Counted from the first letter of the stretch, positions 45,901 through 54,701 are shown. The stretch: 64,000 nucleotides of DNA from Natronococcus amylolyticus DSM 10524 (GCF_000337675.1 NZ_AOIB01000013.1:317697-381696), one strand, 5' to 3'. The notes: a model not told the origin generated them from the letters alone. Numbers and translations: made by a program.

Positions 45901-47178
45901 TCAGGGACGGTCCCGGCCGATCCGCTTGATCGCGCCGGCGACCGTCTCGATTCCGTGGCCGAGGCTCGCCTCGTCGACGTCGAACGTCGAGGTGTGGTGG
46001 CCGCCGGGGTGGTCGGTGCCGACACCGACGTAACACGCCAGCCCGCCGTTTTGCTGGACCTCCTGCATGAGGAAGGTGGCGTCCTCGCTGCCGCCGAGTT
46101 CGTCGCGCTCGAGGACGGTTTCGACGCCGTCGACGCTACCGGCGACGTCGGCGACGACATCGACGAGCGCCTGGTCGCTCGTGGCGCTTGGCGCAGCCGC
46201 GCCGATCTCGAGGTCGACCTCGCAGTCGTGCATCTCGGCTGCCGATCGCATCACGCGCTCGGCTTTTTCGTACATGTACTCCATGAGTTCGGTCGTCTCG
46301 CCTCGCACCTCGGCGACGATGCGGGCCTCCTCGGGGATGACGTTGGCCGCGCTGCCGCCCTCGACGACGCCCGCGTTGATCCGCGTGGGACCGTCGCTGT
46401 GGCGCGGAATGCCGTAGCAGTTCTGGACGGCCGTCGCCATCGCCTGGACGGCGTTGCGGCCCTGCTCGGGGTGGCCGCCCGCGTGGGCCGGCTCGCCGGT
46501 GAACGTCGCCTCGAGGTGTCGCACTGCGAGGAAGCCGTCGATGCCGGCGACGATCTCGCCGGTGGGGTGGTCGAGGCCGACGTGGAGTCCGAGCAGGTAG
46601 TCGACGTCGGCGAGGTGCTCGCTTTTCGCCATCGACTTCCCGCCGCCGACGACCTCCTCGGCGGGCTGGAAGAATACCTTCAGCGTCCCCTGAAAATCAC
46701 TGTCCGCAATCGTCTCGAGGACGCCGATCCCGATTGTCGCGTGGGCGTCGTGGCCGCAGGCGTGCATCGCGTCGTCGTGTTCGGAACGGAAGCCCTCCGC
46801 GACGGGCAGGTGGTCCGGGTCCTCGGATTCGGGCTGGGGAAGGCCGTCGATGTCGACCCGCAGGCCGACCGTCGGCCCCTCACCCTTCCGGAGGACGGCG
46901 ACGGCGCCCGTGTACCCGCCCTCGAGGGACTCGAGGACGGCCTCGTCGGCACCGTGCTCGCGGGCCTGCTCGTACCACGTCCCCAGTTCGGCCTCGTCGG
47001 GGACGCCCATGCGGTGTTCGGCCGCGATGGCGTCGGGGCCGACGTGGAGTTCGTCGAGGTCGACGCGGGACTCGAGTTCCTCGACGATCCGCGCGGTGGT
47101 GTAGAACTCCCGCCAGGCGGGTTCGGGTTTGCGGTGGAGGTCTCGGCGCAGCGAAACGAGGTCCGGATCGGTGGACAT
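45901..47178 (-). CDS. M20 family amidohydrolase (AbgB-like)
   Basis: 425 aa from ATG 47178 (MSTDPDLVSLRRDLHRKPE). Metal-binding landmarks are HACGHDAHAT and FQPAEEVVGGGKS, and the dimerisation (lid) domain follows. It hydrolyses an amide of an amino acid or aminobenzoyl conjugate. The AbgB-like subgroup is my best guess; the pab genes elsewhere in the window are not linked to it. Confidence 0.84.
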   Translation of the reverse strand: MSTDPDLVSLRRDLHRKPEPAWREFYTTARIVEELESRVDLDELHVGPDAIAAEHRMGVPDEAELGTWYEQAREHGADEAVLESLEGGYTGAVAVLRKGEGPTVGLRVDIDGLPQPESEDPDHLPVAEGFRSEHDDAMHACGHDAHATIGIGVLETIADSDFQGTLKVFFQPAEEVVGGGKSMAKSEHLADVDYLLGLHVGLDHPTGEIVAGIDGFLAVRHLEATFTGEPAHAGGHPEQGRNAVQAMATAVQNCYGIPRHSDGPTRINAGVVEGGSAANVIPEEARIVAEVRGETTELMEYMYEKAERVMRSAAEMHDCEVDLEIGAAAPSATSDQALVDVVADVAGSVDGVETVLERDELGGSEDATFLMQEVQQNGGLACYVGVGTDHPGGHHTSTFDVDEASLGHGIETVAGAIKRIGRDRP

Positions 47179-47247
47179 AGCGCCGTATTGGGAGTGGGTT
47201 CCCAAAGCAGTGGCGGGTTCGGTCCGTTGGTCCGCAAGACGGCGGCG

Positions 47248-47724
47248 TCAGTCGCGGTCGGTCCCCGGCTCCGTGTTCGCCGCTCGAGCGACAGGGGCGT
47301 CCAGCTCGCGAAGCGCCCGCGTGACGACGTGGGCCTGGATGAGGTCGCGATCCGACGGCGGGTACTCGGTGTCGCCGGCGAGAACGCGTCGACTCTCCCG
47401 CCAGAACCGCTCCTCGACCGGCTGTTGATCCGGCTCCTCGCGCGTGCGGCCGGTGAACGCCTCGAAGTCCGCCCGGAGATCGAACGAGGCGCGGGCGACG
47501 TTACAGCGGGGCAGCGGCGACATCCCCGTCTCGAGGACGAGCGTCCGAACCGTCTCCCAGTCGGACGCACAGAAGTGGATCGACACCTCGCCGACGACGT
47601 CCCGCCAGGCGACGGCCTCGCTGTACCGCAGCCGCTGGATGAGCCGCGGCGGCAGGTCGATCCGACGGTGGATCTCGGGGTCGTCACAGAGACAGCAGGG
47701 TTTCTCGACCTTGCCCGTGTACAT
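47248..47724 (-). CDS. Uncharacterised protein with a CCLC motif
   Basis: 158 aa from ATG 47724 (MYTGKVEKPCCLCDD). Three cysteines near the start and one at FCASDWE suggest a small metal site. The body is helical and contains LIQRLRYSEAVAWRDVVGEV. I do not recognise a family. The frame continues far upstream but is not protein-like there. Confidence 0.6.
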   Translation of the reverse strand: MYTGKVEKPCCLCDDPEIHRRIDLPPRLIQRLRYSEAVAWRDVVGEVSIHFCASDWETVRTLVLETGMSPLPRCNVARASFDLRADFEAFTGRTREEPDQQPVEERFWRESRRVLAGDTEYPPSDRDLIQAHVVTRALRELDAPVARAANTEPGTDRD

Positions 47725-47813
47725 CGCTCGAGCGTTCGACCGTGCGGAGAAAAGCCCCTCGATCGCGGCGACCCCGTCCGGATCGGCCGTCCCGTTTCGA
47801 GACCCGGTTGGCC

Positions 47814-48149
47814 TCAGTTTCCGCGGCCCGCGCCGTGAATCTGTTCTACCTCGGCCTCGATGTGGACCGAGTCCGGGAAGTCGTGTTCGGCGATGTTGCG
47901 CGCGAGGTCGTCGTGACCGTGGATCTCGAGTTCGCGCGTGAAGACGGTGTAGTTCCAGGAGTCGAACCGTCGGTCGTCGTCGCCGTGCAGGCGAGCGTGC
48001 TGGGGAACGGTCAGCTTCTCGGGCGGATGAGAGTGGGGTCCCTTCAGCGCGGCGCCCTTGCGCTCGGCGGTGGATTTGATGTCGTCGACGATGCCGTCGA
48101 GTGCGGCTCGATCGCCGCTCTGAAGCGTGAGCCGGGTGACGAAGGTCAT
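47814..48149 (-). CDS. uS10/mL48-family ribosomal-protein-like
   Basis: 111 aa from ATG 48149 (MTFVTRLTLQSGDRAALDGIVD). The strand-loop pattern KGPHSHPPEKLTVPQH matches the S10 family (KGPxPLPT, with the extended loop). The main haloarchaeal uS10 lies beside the EF-1A gene elsewhere, so this is a paralogue, weakly conserved outside the fold. Its role is unknown. Confidence 0.8.
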   Translation of the reverse strand: MTFVTRLTLQSGDRAALDGIVDDIKSTAERKGAALKGPHSHPPEKLTVPQHARLHGDDDRRFDSWNYTVFTRELEIHGHDDLARNIAEHDFPDSVHIEAEVEQIHGAGRGN

Positions 48150-48259
48150 GCTGGTACTGTACAACTGTGAACGGTCGGCGCGTAAAAACCTGCTGAGATG
48201 CGGTGCCGGCGGATACACAGTCCGATATTCTCTTAACGTCCCGCACGTTACTCGAGGTA

Positions 48260-48700
48260 ATGGCAGTCGAAGCTACGAGCGCAGGCGCGATCCTCTTCCG
48301 CGATACGCGGGGCCGGCGCGAGTATCTTCTACTCAAGAGCCGCCCGGGTGACTGGGAGTTTCCGAAGGGCGGTGTCGAGGGAGATGAAGAACTTCAGCAG
48401 ACGGCGATCCGCGAAATAAAGGAAGAGGCAGGTATCGATCAGTTCCGACTACTCGACGGCTTCCGCGAGGACTACGACTACGTCTTTGAGGCCAACGGCA
48501 AGACGATTCACAAGACCGTTCACCTCTTCGTCGCGAAGTCCTTCGAGGCGAGCGCGGAGCTCTCGAACGAACACCGCGACCTCCAGTGGCGCGACTACGA
48601 GCAGGCGGTCAACACCGTCACGCAGGACGGGCCGCGAGAAATCCTGGAGGAGGCCCACGTCTATCTCGACGAGATCTTAGAAGAGGACGACGAGGAGTAA
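48260..48700 (+). CDS. Bis(5'-nucleosyl)-tetraphosphatase (Ap4A hydrolase, Nudix)
   Basis: 146 aa from ATG 48260. A Nudix box is at about 37-59 (GGVEGDEELQQTAIREIKEE). SAGAILFRD at the start and WRDYEQAVNTVT near the end are typical of archaeal Ap4A hydrolases. It splits diadenosine tetraphosphate into ATP and AMP. The TATA-like TCTTAACG region is about 30 bases upstream. Confidence 0.86.
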   Translation: MAVEATSAGAILFRDTRGRREYLLLKSRPGDWEFPKGGVEGDEELQQTAIREIKEEAGIDQFRLLDGFREDYDYVFEANGKTIHKTVHLFVAKSFEASAELSNEHRDLQWRDYEQAVNTVTQDGPREILEEAHVYLDEILEEDDEE

Positions 48701-48832
48701 GGCGAGCGACGAGCGGACGCGCAGAACGGATCTGGCGTCGACAGCTCCAGCTGTGGCCTCAACTCGGACTCCGATTCCAGAACCGGCGGCGGACCACAGC
48801 GCACTTGTCGCCGATCACCCTACGGACGGCCA

Positions 48833-49891
48833 GTGACGCGAACGCGAGCGACCGACAGCGAGTTCGCCTTCGAGCTGCGGAGCTGTCGCTGGGCCGAGCG
48901 GGAGTGGCCGCCGGCCGAGACCCTCGCGGACGACCGCGCGGTCCTCGTCGCCCGCCAGCTCGGGACGAAGCGCCGACGCTGGGACACGATCGTCCTCGAG
49001 TGCGACCGCGACGCCCTCGAGGCCCGTGCGAACTTCGGCCCGAAGCGACTCGACGGCGACCTCCTGCACGTCGTCCGGAACGCGCCCGCCGACTGGGCCT
49101 ACTACCGCGACGCGCTCCCGGATCCGGGCTACCCCTGGCGGTACGTCCGCGAGGCGATCCACGAGGCCGACGACCGGGGGATCCTCGAGACCCGAAAGCG
49201 GGGGAACCGCATCGAGATCCGCCGGAAGTGGGCCTATCCGGCGTGGATCGACCGAATCGTCGCCATCGAGAACAAACCTGACCTCGACGCGAGCGCCGCC
49301 CGAACTCTCGCAACCCAGCTCGAGTACGACGTCGCGCTGGGGCTCGCCGACGAGGTCTGGGTCGCAACCCGGAAGACGGGCGAGCGCGTCGAGCCCGTGC
49401 TGTTCGAGGATCTCCCGGTCGAGGCGGGCGTGCTCGCGCTCGAGTCCGAGTCGCTGTCGACCGAGGTCGCGTGGTACCCCCGCTCGCTGTCGGTCGACGA
49501 GCCGGGAACCCGGATCCTCGAGCGACCCGACGGCGGCGAGCGGGACGGCTCGGCGGCCCGGTTCGAGTACGTCGACCCCGAACGGAAGGCCGAGAAGCGC
49601 CTCGCGATCGCGGAGCGGGCCTACGAGCGTGGCTGGCGCTCGTTCGTCGAGACGATGCGTCCCGACTGTCGGCACTTCGCGCTGCGCGGAACGGACGGCA
49701 CGCAGCTGCAACCTCACTGCGAGGCCAAGGGGCGCTGTCAGACGGCCGCGGAGTGTTCGGGCTCCTGTCCCGAGTTCGAACCGGAGCCCCCGGTCTGGCG
49801 AACGCGAGGGTGGCCGATCGAGGGCGGGCCGGGGACTCGGCTCTCGGCGCTGCTCGAGGGGCGGCGACGCCATCGACGGCCCGGATTGTGA
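48833..49891 (+). CDS. DUF5787 protein, possible Fe-S PD-(D/E)XK nuclease
   Basis: 352 aa, GTG start. RRWDTIVLECD (D51) and IVAIENKPDL (E146-x-K148) give the D...ExK order of PD-(D/E)XK nucleases, and TQLEYDVAL (Q162, Y165) follows as in RecB-type enzymes (there usually QxxxY). Between them is a winged-helix-like segment. C18 and C279, C296, C302, C308, C312 in the C-terminal 75 residues could hold an Fe-S cluster, as in Cas4 and AddB. The assignment is mine by inspection; the family is otherwise described only as DUF5787. Confidence 0.75.
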   Translation: MTRTRATDSEFAFELRSCRWAEREWPPAETLADDRAVLVARQLGTKRRRWDTIVLECDRDALEARANFGPKRLDGDLLHVVRNAPADWAYYRDALPDPGYPWRYVREAIHEADDRGILETRKRGNRIEIRRKWAYPAWIDRIVAIENKPDLDASAARTLATQLEYDVALGLADEVWVATRKTGERVEPVLFEDLPVEAGVLALESESLSTEVAWYPRSLSVDEPGTRILERPDGGERDGSAARFEYVDPERKAEKRLAIAERAYERGWRSFVETMRPDCRHFALRGTDGTQLQPHCEAKGRCQTAAECSGSCPEFEPEPPVWRTRGWPIEGGPGTRLSALLEGRRRHRRPGL

Positions 49892-49909
49892 GACTCCGCT
49901 CGAGGCGAT

Positions 49910-50410
49910 TCAGTCGGTCGTCGTGACCTCGAGTTCGTCGCGCTCGACGGCCAGCCGGAACGTCGGGACGGTGCGGTACTCGATCTCGACGACGCCCTTC
50001 CGGCGCAGGCTCTGCAGACCCGAGCGGACGTCCTCGGAGTCGGGATCGACGTCGTAGGCGTCCCGGAGCTTGTGTAACACCGAGACGACGCTCTCCGATT
50101 CCTCGTCGGGGCCCGCGAGCACCCCGACGATTCGCGCCTGGAGTTCGGGAACCCGGATCTTGGAGGGGGTGCCGTCGTCGGGATCGCTCTCGACGCCCGG
50201 CTCGACGTCGACCAGGTCCGCGGCCTCCGCGGTCGCCCGGATCAGGCTGTTGTCATCGCGGAAGTAGTAGTCGCCGAGCTCGTTCTCGAGATACTGGTGG
50301 ACTTCGCTGCCGCTTTCTAACCCCCACCGATCCTGCAGCTCCGAGTTCTTCGTCGGCTGTAGTTCCACCACGTCGGCCAACCGTTCCGTGGCCTCGTCCG
50401 AGAGCGTCAT
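49910..50410 (-). CDS. DUF5797-family winged-helix protein
   Basis: 166 aa from ATG 50410 (MTLSDEATERLADVVELQPT). NSELQDRWGLESGSEVHQYLE is the likely DNA-binding helix-turn-helix, and VLHKLRDAYDVDPDSEDVRS a second helical unit. Conserved in haloarchaea; role unknown, probably transcription or DNA binding. Confidence 0.78.
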   Translation of the reverse strand: MTLSDEATERLADVVELQPTKNSELQDRWGLESGSEVHQYLENELGDYYFRDDNSLIRATAEAADLVDVEPGVESDPDDGTPSKIRVPELQARIVGVLAGPDEESESVVSVLHKLRDAYDVDPDSEDVRSGLQSLRRKGVVEIEYRTVPTFRLAVERDELEVTTTD

Positions 50411-50474
50411 CGCTCGGAGATACGCGGATCCGGTACTTTTGCGTTGTGTCCCGCCGCGGCGGGTCGCGATTCGA

Positions 50475-51761
50475 TCAGTCACCGAGTACCGGCACTGGAG
50501 CGGTCGTCTCGAGGGTTTCCTCGACCTGGGTGTAGACGAGGATCGCCCCCAGCGCGGCGAGCACGGTGCCGAAGGCGAAGGGAACCCAGAACCCGTAGCC
50601 GATGAGCGCGCCCGAGGAGAACGGGCCGATCGCGATCCCGAAGCCGAAGGCCATCGTCAGCACCGAGAGCTTCGACCCCGACTCGCCGTCGCCCGCGAGG
50701 TCGCCGGCCAGCGCCAGCGCGGGTGCGAACACCATCGCGCCGGCGATTCCCTGGACGAGACGGGCCAGGAACATGGTCTCGGAGGTCGTGACCAGCCCCT
50801 GGGCCATCGTCGCGGGGACGAGGACGATCATCCCGGCGAGGATGAACGGCCGCCGACCGTACTGGTCACAGGCCCGGCCGATCGGCGTCTGCAGAAGGAT
50901 CTGGGCGAGGATGAACGCCGCGAACTGGAGGCCGAACCAGGTCGATCCCTGGTCGAGGTGGTCGTTGACCTGTGGCTGGATCGTCGCGAACAGGGCGATC
51001 GCCGCCGCCATGAACAGGGAGACGACGCCCAGGGTGAAGATCGGATCGAGCAGGTTCTTTCCCGACGAATCGAAGACGTCGATCGAGAGATCCGCGCCCG
51101 CGGTCGCGCCCGTCGACTCGGGGTCCGTAATCAGGATCGTCACCAGCAGGTAGCTCAACGTGGCCGTGATCGCGGCGACGTAGAAGGCGGCGTCGAAGCC
51201 GCTGATCGCCAGCCCGCCGGGAAGCGGGTAGGGGCCGGCGCTGACGACCGCACCGGCGGCGACGGGGCCCGCGCCGAAGCCGACCAGCCGGAACGTGTTG
51301 TAGACGCCCATGTTCCCGCCCCGATCGCCTGTCGTCGCGAGTTCGTTGACCAGCGCGACCGACGCGGGGATGATGAAGGCGACGCTGATCCCCTGGAGGC
51401 CGCGGATCACGAGCAGGGAGACGTAGGTCTCGGCGAAGACGTACGCCAGGTTCGTCAGCGCGAGTCCGCCGAGGCCGACCAGGATGAACGTCTTTCGCCG
51501 CCTCGTTCGGTCCGAGAGGCGCCCGGTGAGTGGCTGGAAGGAGCTGTTGAGAAAGCCAAACAGCGACAGGATAACGCCGATGATCATCGCCTCGCTGAGG
51601 CCGAACGTCGGCCCGCCGACGACGTCGTCGGCGACGTACAGCGGGATCACGATGATCAGAAAGGAGTTACCGACCCCGTCCGCCATTCGGGCGAACGCCA
51701 GCGCGAGCACGCGCCTGTCGACGGCGAACTGCGCGAGAATCCAGTGAACGAGACGCCGCAT
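50475..51761 (-). CDS. Major facilitator superfamily transporter
   Basis: 428 aa with 12 predicted membrane helices. The loop between helices 2 and 3 is GRLSDRTRRRKT (the A-motif), repeated weakly at GRACDQYGRRPF in the second half. It is an exporter or permease of unknown substrate. The start MRRLVHWILAQFAVDRR fits. Confidence 0.84.
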   Translation of the reverse strand: MRRLVHWILAQFAVDRRVLALAFARMADGVGNSFLIIVIPLYVADDVVGGPTFGLSEAMIIGVILSLFGFLNSSFQPLTGRLSDRTRRRKTFILVGLGGLALTNLAYVFAETYVSLLVIRGLQGISVAFIIPASVALVNELATTGDRGGNMGVYNTFRLVGFGAGPVAAGAVVSAGPYPLPGGLAISGFDAAFYVAAITATLSYLLVTILITDPESTGATAGADLSIDVFDSSGKNLLDPIFTLGVVSLFMAAAIALFATIQPQVNDHLDQGSTWFGLQFAAFILAQILLQTPIGRACDQYGRRPFILAGMIVLVPATMAQGLVTTSETMFLARLVQGIAGAMVFAPALALAGDLAGDGESGSKLSVLTMAFGFGIAIGPFSSGALIGYGFWVPFAFGTVLAALGAILVYTQVEETLETTAPVPVLGD

Positions 51762-51875
51762 CGCCTCGAACTGCGTAACCCACCCCGATTATCGTTTCGA
51801 ATCGAAATGGCTGTCGGGCTGACAGTCAGATTTGGTTGCATCGCTCTACAAGACCCTGGCGCGCGTCTCCCTCGC

Positions 51876-52130
51876 ATGGAGGAGGTCAAACTCAGTCGAA
51901 TCGACGACGCGTTCGAGCGCCTCGAGTACCCGATCGAGGCCGAGACGGCAGCGACCGAACTCGAGGGCGTCACTCTGCTGCTGGCCGATGGCGAACGCAA
52001 CCTGGGCGAACTCGTCGGCCGAACCAACAGCGATCGGTTCGAGTCGGCCGACGATCTCGAGACCGAACTGCACAACGTCCTGCCGCGGGAGGCCGTCGGC
52101 GAGCCGTACCAGTCGGAGGGCGAGGGCTAG
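51876..52130 (+). CDS. DUF5789-family protein
   Basis: 84 aa from ATG 51876 (MEEVKLSRIDDAFERLEYPI). It is acidic, with RTNSDRFESADDLETELHNV, a conserved haloarchaeal small family. Function unknown. It precedes the TFS gene by 51 bases on the same strand. Confidence 0.72.
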   Translation: MEEVKLSRIDDAFERLEYPIEAETAATELEGVTLLLADGERNLGELVGRTNSDRFESADDLETELHNVLPREAVGEPYQSEGEG

Positions 52131-52181
52131 CCAGCCCAAACGGGTCGTTTAAGTCGCTCCACCGACGTATGCCGGACAACG

Positions 52182-52490
52182 ATGGAATTCTGCGACGAAT
52201 GCGGTTCGATGATGAAAGCCGACGACGGCATCTGGGAGTGCGGGAGCTGCGGCTTCACGAAGCCCCAGGGCGACGCCGCCGAGTACACGCTGACCGACGA
52301 CCAGGAGGCGTCCGAGGTCATCGAGTCCTCCGAGGAGACGTCGCTGCCCGAAACCGACGCGCACTGTCCCGAGTGTGGTCACGACCGCGCGTACTGGTAC
52401 ATGCAACAGATCCGCTCGGCCGACGAGTCCGAGACGCGGTTTTTCATCTGTAGCGAGTGCGAGTACAAGTGGCGCGAGGACGACAACTAA
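52182..52490 (+). CDS. tfs: Transcription factor S (TFS)
   Basis: 102 aa. An N-terminal zinc ribbon (C4/C7, C20/C23) and a C-terminal one (C62/C65, C90/C93) flank a linker. The acidic hairpin D81-E82 enters the RNA polymerase active site and makes backtracked RNA cleavable. It matches TFS/RPB9-C11 proteins fully. A TATA-like GTTTAAGT is about 26-34 bases before the ATG. Confidence 0.93.
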   Translation: MEFCDECGSMMKADDGIWECGSCGFTKPQGDAAEYTLTDDQEASEVIESSEETSLPETDAHCPECGHDRAYWYMQQIRSADESETRFFICSECEYKWREDDN

Positions 52491-52561
52491 CGAAATTTTA
52501 CGCTGCAGTCTGTCGCGGCCGCGGTATCGCCGCGGCCGCGACGTCCCTCGGTAAAATTTCG
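52491..52561 (+). terminator. Nested perfect palindromes 3' of the TFS gene
   Basis: Outer arms 52491-52501 (CGAAATTTTAC) and 52551-52561 are perfect complements, and inside them a 13 bp hairpin has arms 52512-52524 and 52530-52542 (GTCGCGGCCGCGG, loop TATCG). It begins at the base after the TFS stop. A transcription terminator or a stable mRNA 3' end is likely; the outer AT-rich arm also gives a T-run on both strands. Confidence 0.5.
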
Positions 52562-52802
52562 ATCAAAAGCACTCCTCCCTCCGTTCCGAACGCGTGGCGT
52601 TCTCAGCTCACGGCTTCGCCGTTCGCTCGATCGCGGCGCGTAGCGCCGCGCTCTCCACGTCAGTCGTCGGCCCGCTCGCTCACCCTCAGGGTTCGCTCGC
52701 GGGAAGTGTCGGTAAACAGCCTGCCCTCCCCCGAGTCGCGGACTCCTCGCAGTGCTCGGCGTCCGTTCCCGGCCAGTTTCCCTCGAGAGTGGTAGAACAG
52801 AA
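52562..52802. other. Gene-free stretch with three further hairpins
   Basis: 52588-52593/52597-52602 (GAACGC, loop GTG), 52610-52614/52618-52622 (ACGGC, loop TTC) and 52632-52639/52643-52650 (CGCGGCGC, loop GTA). Together with the nested palindromes this fills 52491-52802, between convergent TFS and trmI. No gene. Confidence 0.55.
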
Positions 52803-53537
52803 CTACTCGTTCCGGGCGAGCACCAGGTATCCCGTGTGGCCGACCGGAGCCGTCGAGGGTCGGGACCCTCGGTCGTCGAACTGCATCTCCCGCTGGATCG
52901 TCTCTCGGGTACGGACGTCCGACAGCTCGGCCGCTCGAGCGGCCTCGACGACCTCGCGGGTCGACTCGACGAACGGACTGTACACCGCGAGGAACCCACC
53001 CTCGACGAGCAGTTCGGGAACGCTCTCGACGACGTCGGGCGCGTCGCCCGTATCGAGGGTGACGACGTCGAACGACGACGGCTCGAGGCCGTCGAGCTCC
53101 TCGGTCAGATCGCCGGTTCGGACGTCGACGTCATCGGCGACGCCGCCCAGTCGCATGTTCTTCCGGGCGACGTCGGCGAACTCGGGGTCGCGCTCGTAGG
53201 TGACGACCGACGCGCCCGCACGGGCAAGTAGCGCCGCAAGCACGCCCGTGCCGGTGCCGGTGTCGAGCACCCGATCGCCCCGTGCGACGCCGGTCTCGCC
53301 GATCACCAGTCCAATGTCTCGGGGCACCATCGGGGCGCCCGTTCGATCGAAGTGGTGGAAGAGATCCGGCCCCCGGAGCCGGCGTACCCTGAACTTGTCG
53401 CCGAGATGCGTCTCGAGGGTCTCGCCGGGCTCGACGTCCTCGGGAACCTCGAGCACACCGAGGTCGGTCCCCTTCTCCTCGCCGGGTTCGACGAGGTATT
53501 CGCGGTCGCCCCGAACCAGTAATACCGGGACAGTCAC
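52803..53537 (-). CDS. trmI: tRNA (adenine-N1)-methyltransferase TrmI
   Basis: 244 aa, GTG start. An N-terminal beta-domain (VRGDREYLVEPGEEKGTDLG) precedes the SAM-binding domain with RVLDTGTGTGVLAALLAR. It methylates A57/A58 of tRNA in archaea. The start lies 3 bases after the stop of the NAC gene, so the two are translationally coupled. Confidence 0.88.
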   Translation of the reverse strand: MTVPVLLVRGDREYLVEPGEEKGTDLGVLEVPEDVEPGETLETHLGDKFRVRRLRGPDLFHHFDRTGAPMVPRDIGLVIGETGVARGDRVLDTGTGTGVLAALLARAGASVVTYERDPEFADVARKNMRLGGVADDVDVRTGDLTEELDGLEPSSFDVVTLDTGDAPDVVESVPELLVEGGFLAVYSPFVESTREVVEAARAAELSDVRTRETIQREMQFDDRGSRPSTAPVGHTGYLVLARNE

Positions 53538-53540
53538 GCG

Positions 53541-53930
53541 TTACTCGAGGGCCTCGACCGCCGCGGCGAGGTCGCCGTCGTGCTCCTCGAGGGCCTCTCG
53601 GGCCTCGTCCTCGCTGACGCCCGTGCGGGTGGCGACGATCTCGACGTCGGCGTCGGGGATCGCGCTCCCGGCGTCCTCGCTGGCTCCGGCGTCGGCGCCT
53701 TCCACGGCGCCCGCCGCGCCGGACTCGACCTCCTCGGGCGAGCCGATGACCTGGTAGGTCTCCTGGCCGCGGGCGTCCATCTTCGTGACCTCGGCGTCGT
53801 CGAAGACGAGGTCGTACTCCGAGGTCCGGATGATGACCTCCTCGGCGTCGACGTCCTCGACGTCGATCCCCATCTGTTCCATCATCTGTTCCATCTTGCG
53901 CGGGTTCATGCCGCCGCCTCCTCCAAACAT
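53541..53930 (-). CDS. nac: Nascent polypeptide-associated complex protein (archaeal NAC)
   Basis: 129 aa. It starts with a glycine-rich stretch ([21 protein letters not shown]), then the NAC core, with [25 protein letters not shown] matching, and an Ala/Gly/Asp-rich linker. The UBA domain ([19 protein letters not shown]) closes it. It forms a homodimer at the ribosome exit tunnel. TATA-like sequence (AGTAAAAGAC) is about 26 bases upstream. It is coupled to trmI and near the PUA protein. Confidence 0.9.
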   Translation of the reverse strand: MFGGGGGMNPRKMEQMMEQMGIDVEDVDAEEVIIRTSEYDLVFDDAEVTKMDARGQETYQVIGSPEEVESGAAGAVEGADAGASEDAGSAIPDADVEIVATRTGVSEDEAREALEEHDGDLAAAVEALE

Positions 53931-54113
53931 ACCCGAAACGTCGCCGTCAGCCGTCTTTTACTCTGCGGTCTCTTCCGAGCGACGCCGGCCCCGAAATCCG
54001 GACGGAGCGTACACAGCGCCCTCCGCGTCGATCGAGAGCCCGCTCGAGCAACCCCGACGGGTTCTACGCGGCGGTGAGACGTCGGCGTCGGAGAACAGGG
54101 ACGACGGTTGCCG

Positions 54114-54602
54114 TCAGTGCTCCGGGGGCACGCCCTCGCGAACGGAGACGGCCATCCCGGTCTCGAAGTCGCCCATCGCCGCGCCGTCGAGTTCGGCCGT
54201 GCCGACCGCGAGCACCTCGCCGCGTTCGTGGACGACGACCACCTCGTCGCCCGGGCGGATCTCGGAACCGGCCTCGAGGACGAACTTCGCGAAGACGTTC
54301 TTCTCCTCGCGGACGAACGGCTCGCTCTCGTCGTCGACGACGACCCGGTAGGCCGGTCGCTCGAGAGCAGCGTCGAGCCGCCGTCCGCCCTCGATCCCCA
54401 GCGTGAATCTGCCGTCGATTCCGAACGAGACGAGGCGGCCGTCCCTGCAGTGGATCTGCTGGGGTCGCCCCGAAGAGGTGCGTTTGACCGTCAGCGACTC
54501 CGTCGGCGGGAAGAGGCTCTCGCCCGCGTCGGCGCCGAACTGGTAGTCGGCGATCGTCCGCAGCGCCGGCAGTCCCGCGTTTCCGTCGGCTGGATCGCTC
54601 AT
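54114..54602 (-). CDS. PUA-domain RNA-binding protein (COG1370-like)
   Basis: 162 aa from ATG 54602. The C-terminal ~75 residues (NVFAKFVLEAGSEIRPGDE, then VVVHERGEVLAVGTAE) are a PUA domain. The N-terminal part (IADYQFGADAGESLFP) is the companion domain in this archaeal family, which is known to cluster with NAC. It probably binds tRNA or rRNA. It lies upstream of NAC with about 180 bases between. Confidence 0.82.
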   Translation of the reverse strand: MSDPADGNAGLPALRTIADYQFGADAGESLFPPTESLTVKRTSSGRPQQIHCRDGRLVSFGIDGRFTLGIEGGRRLDAALERPAYRVVVDDESEPFVREEKNVFAKFVLEAGSEIRPGDEVVVVHERGEVLAVGTAELDGAAMGDFETGMAVSVREGVPPEH

Positions 54603-54701
54603 AGCCCGCGTTCGGCGCGGGCGGTCGAAAGCCCTTCGACCCGCTGGCGACGGCGTTCGTGATCCGCTGACAACCACCGTCCCACGACTGTCATCAGGAC
54701 C

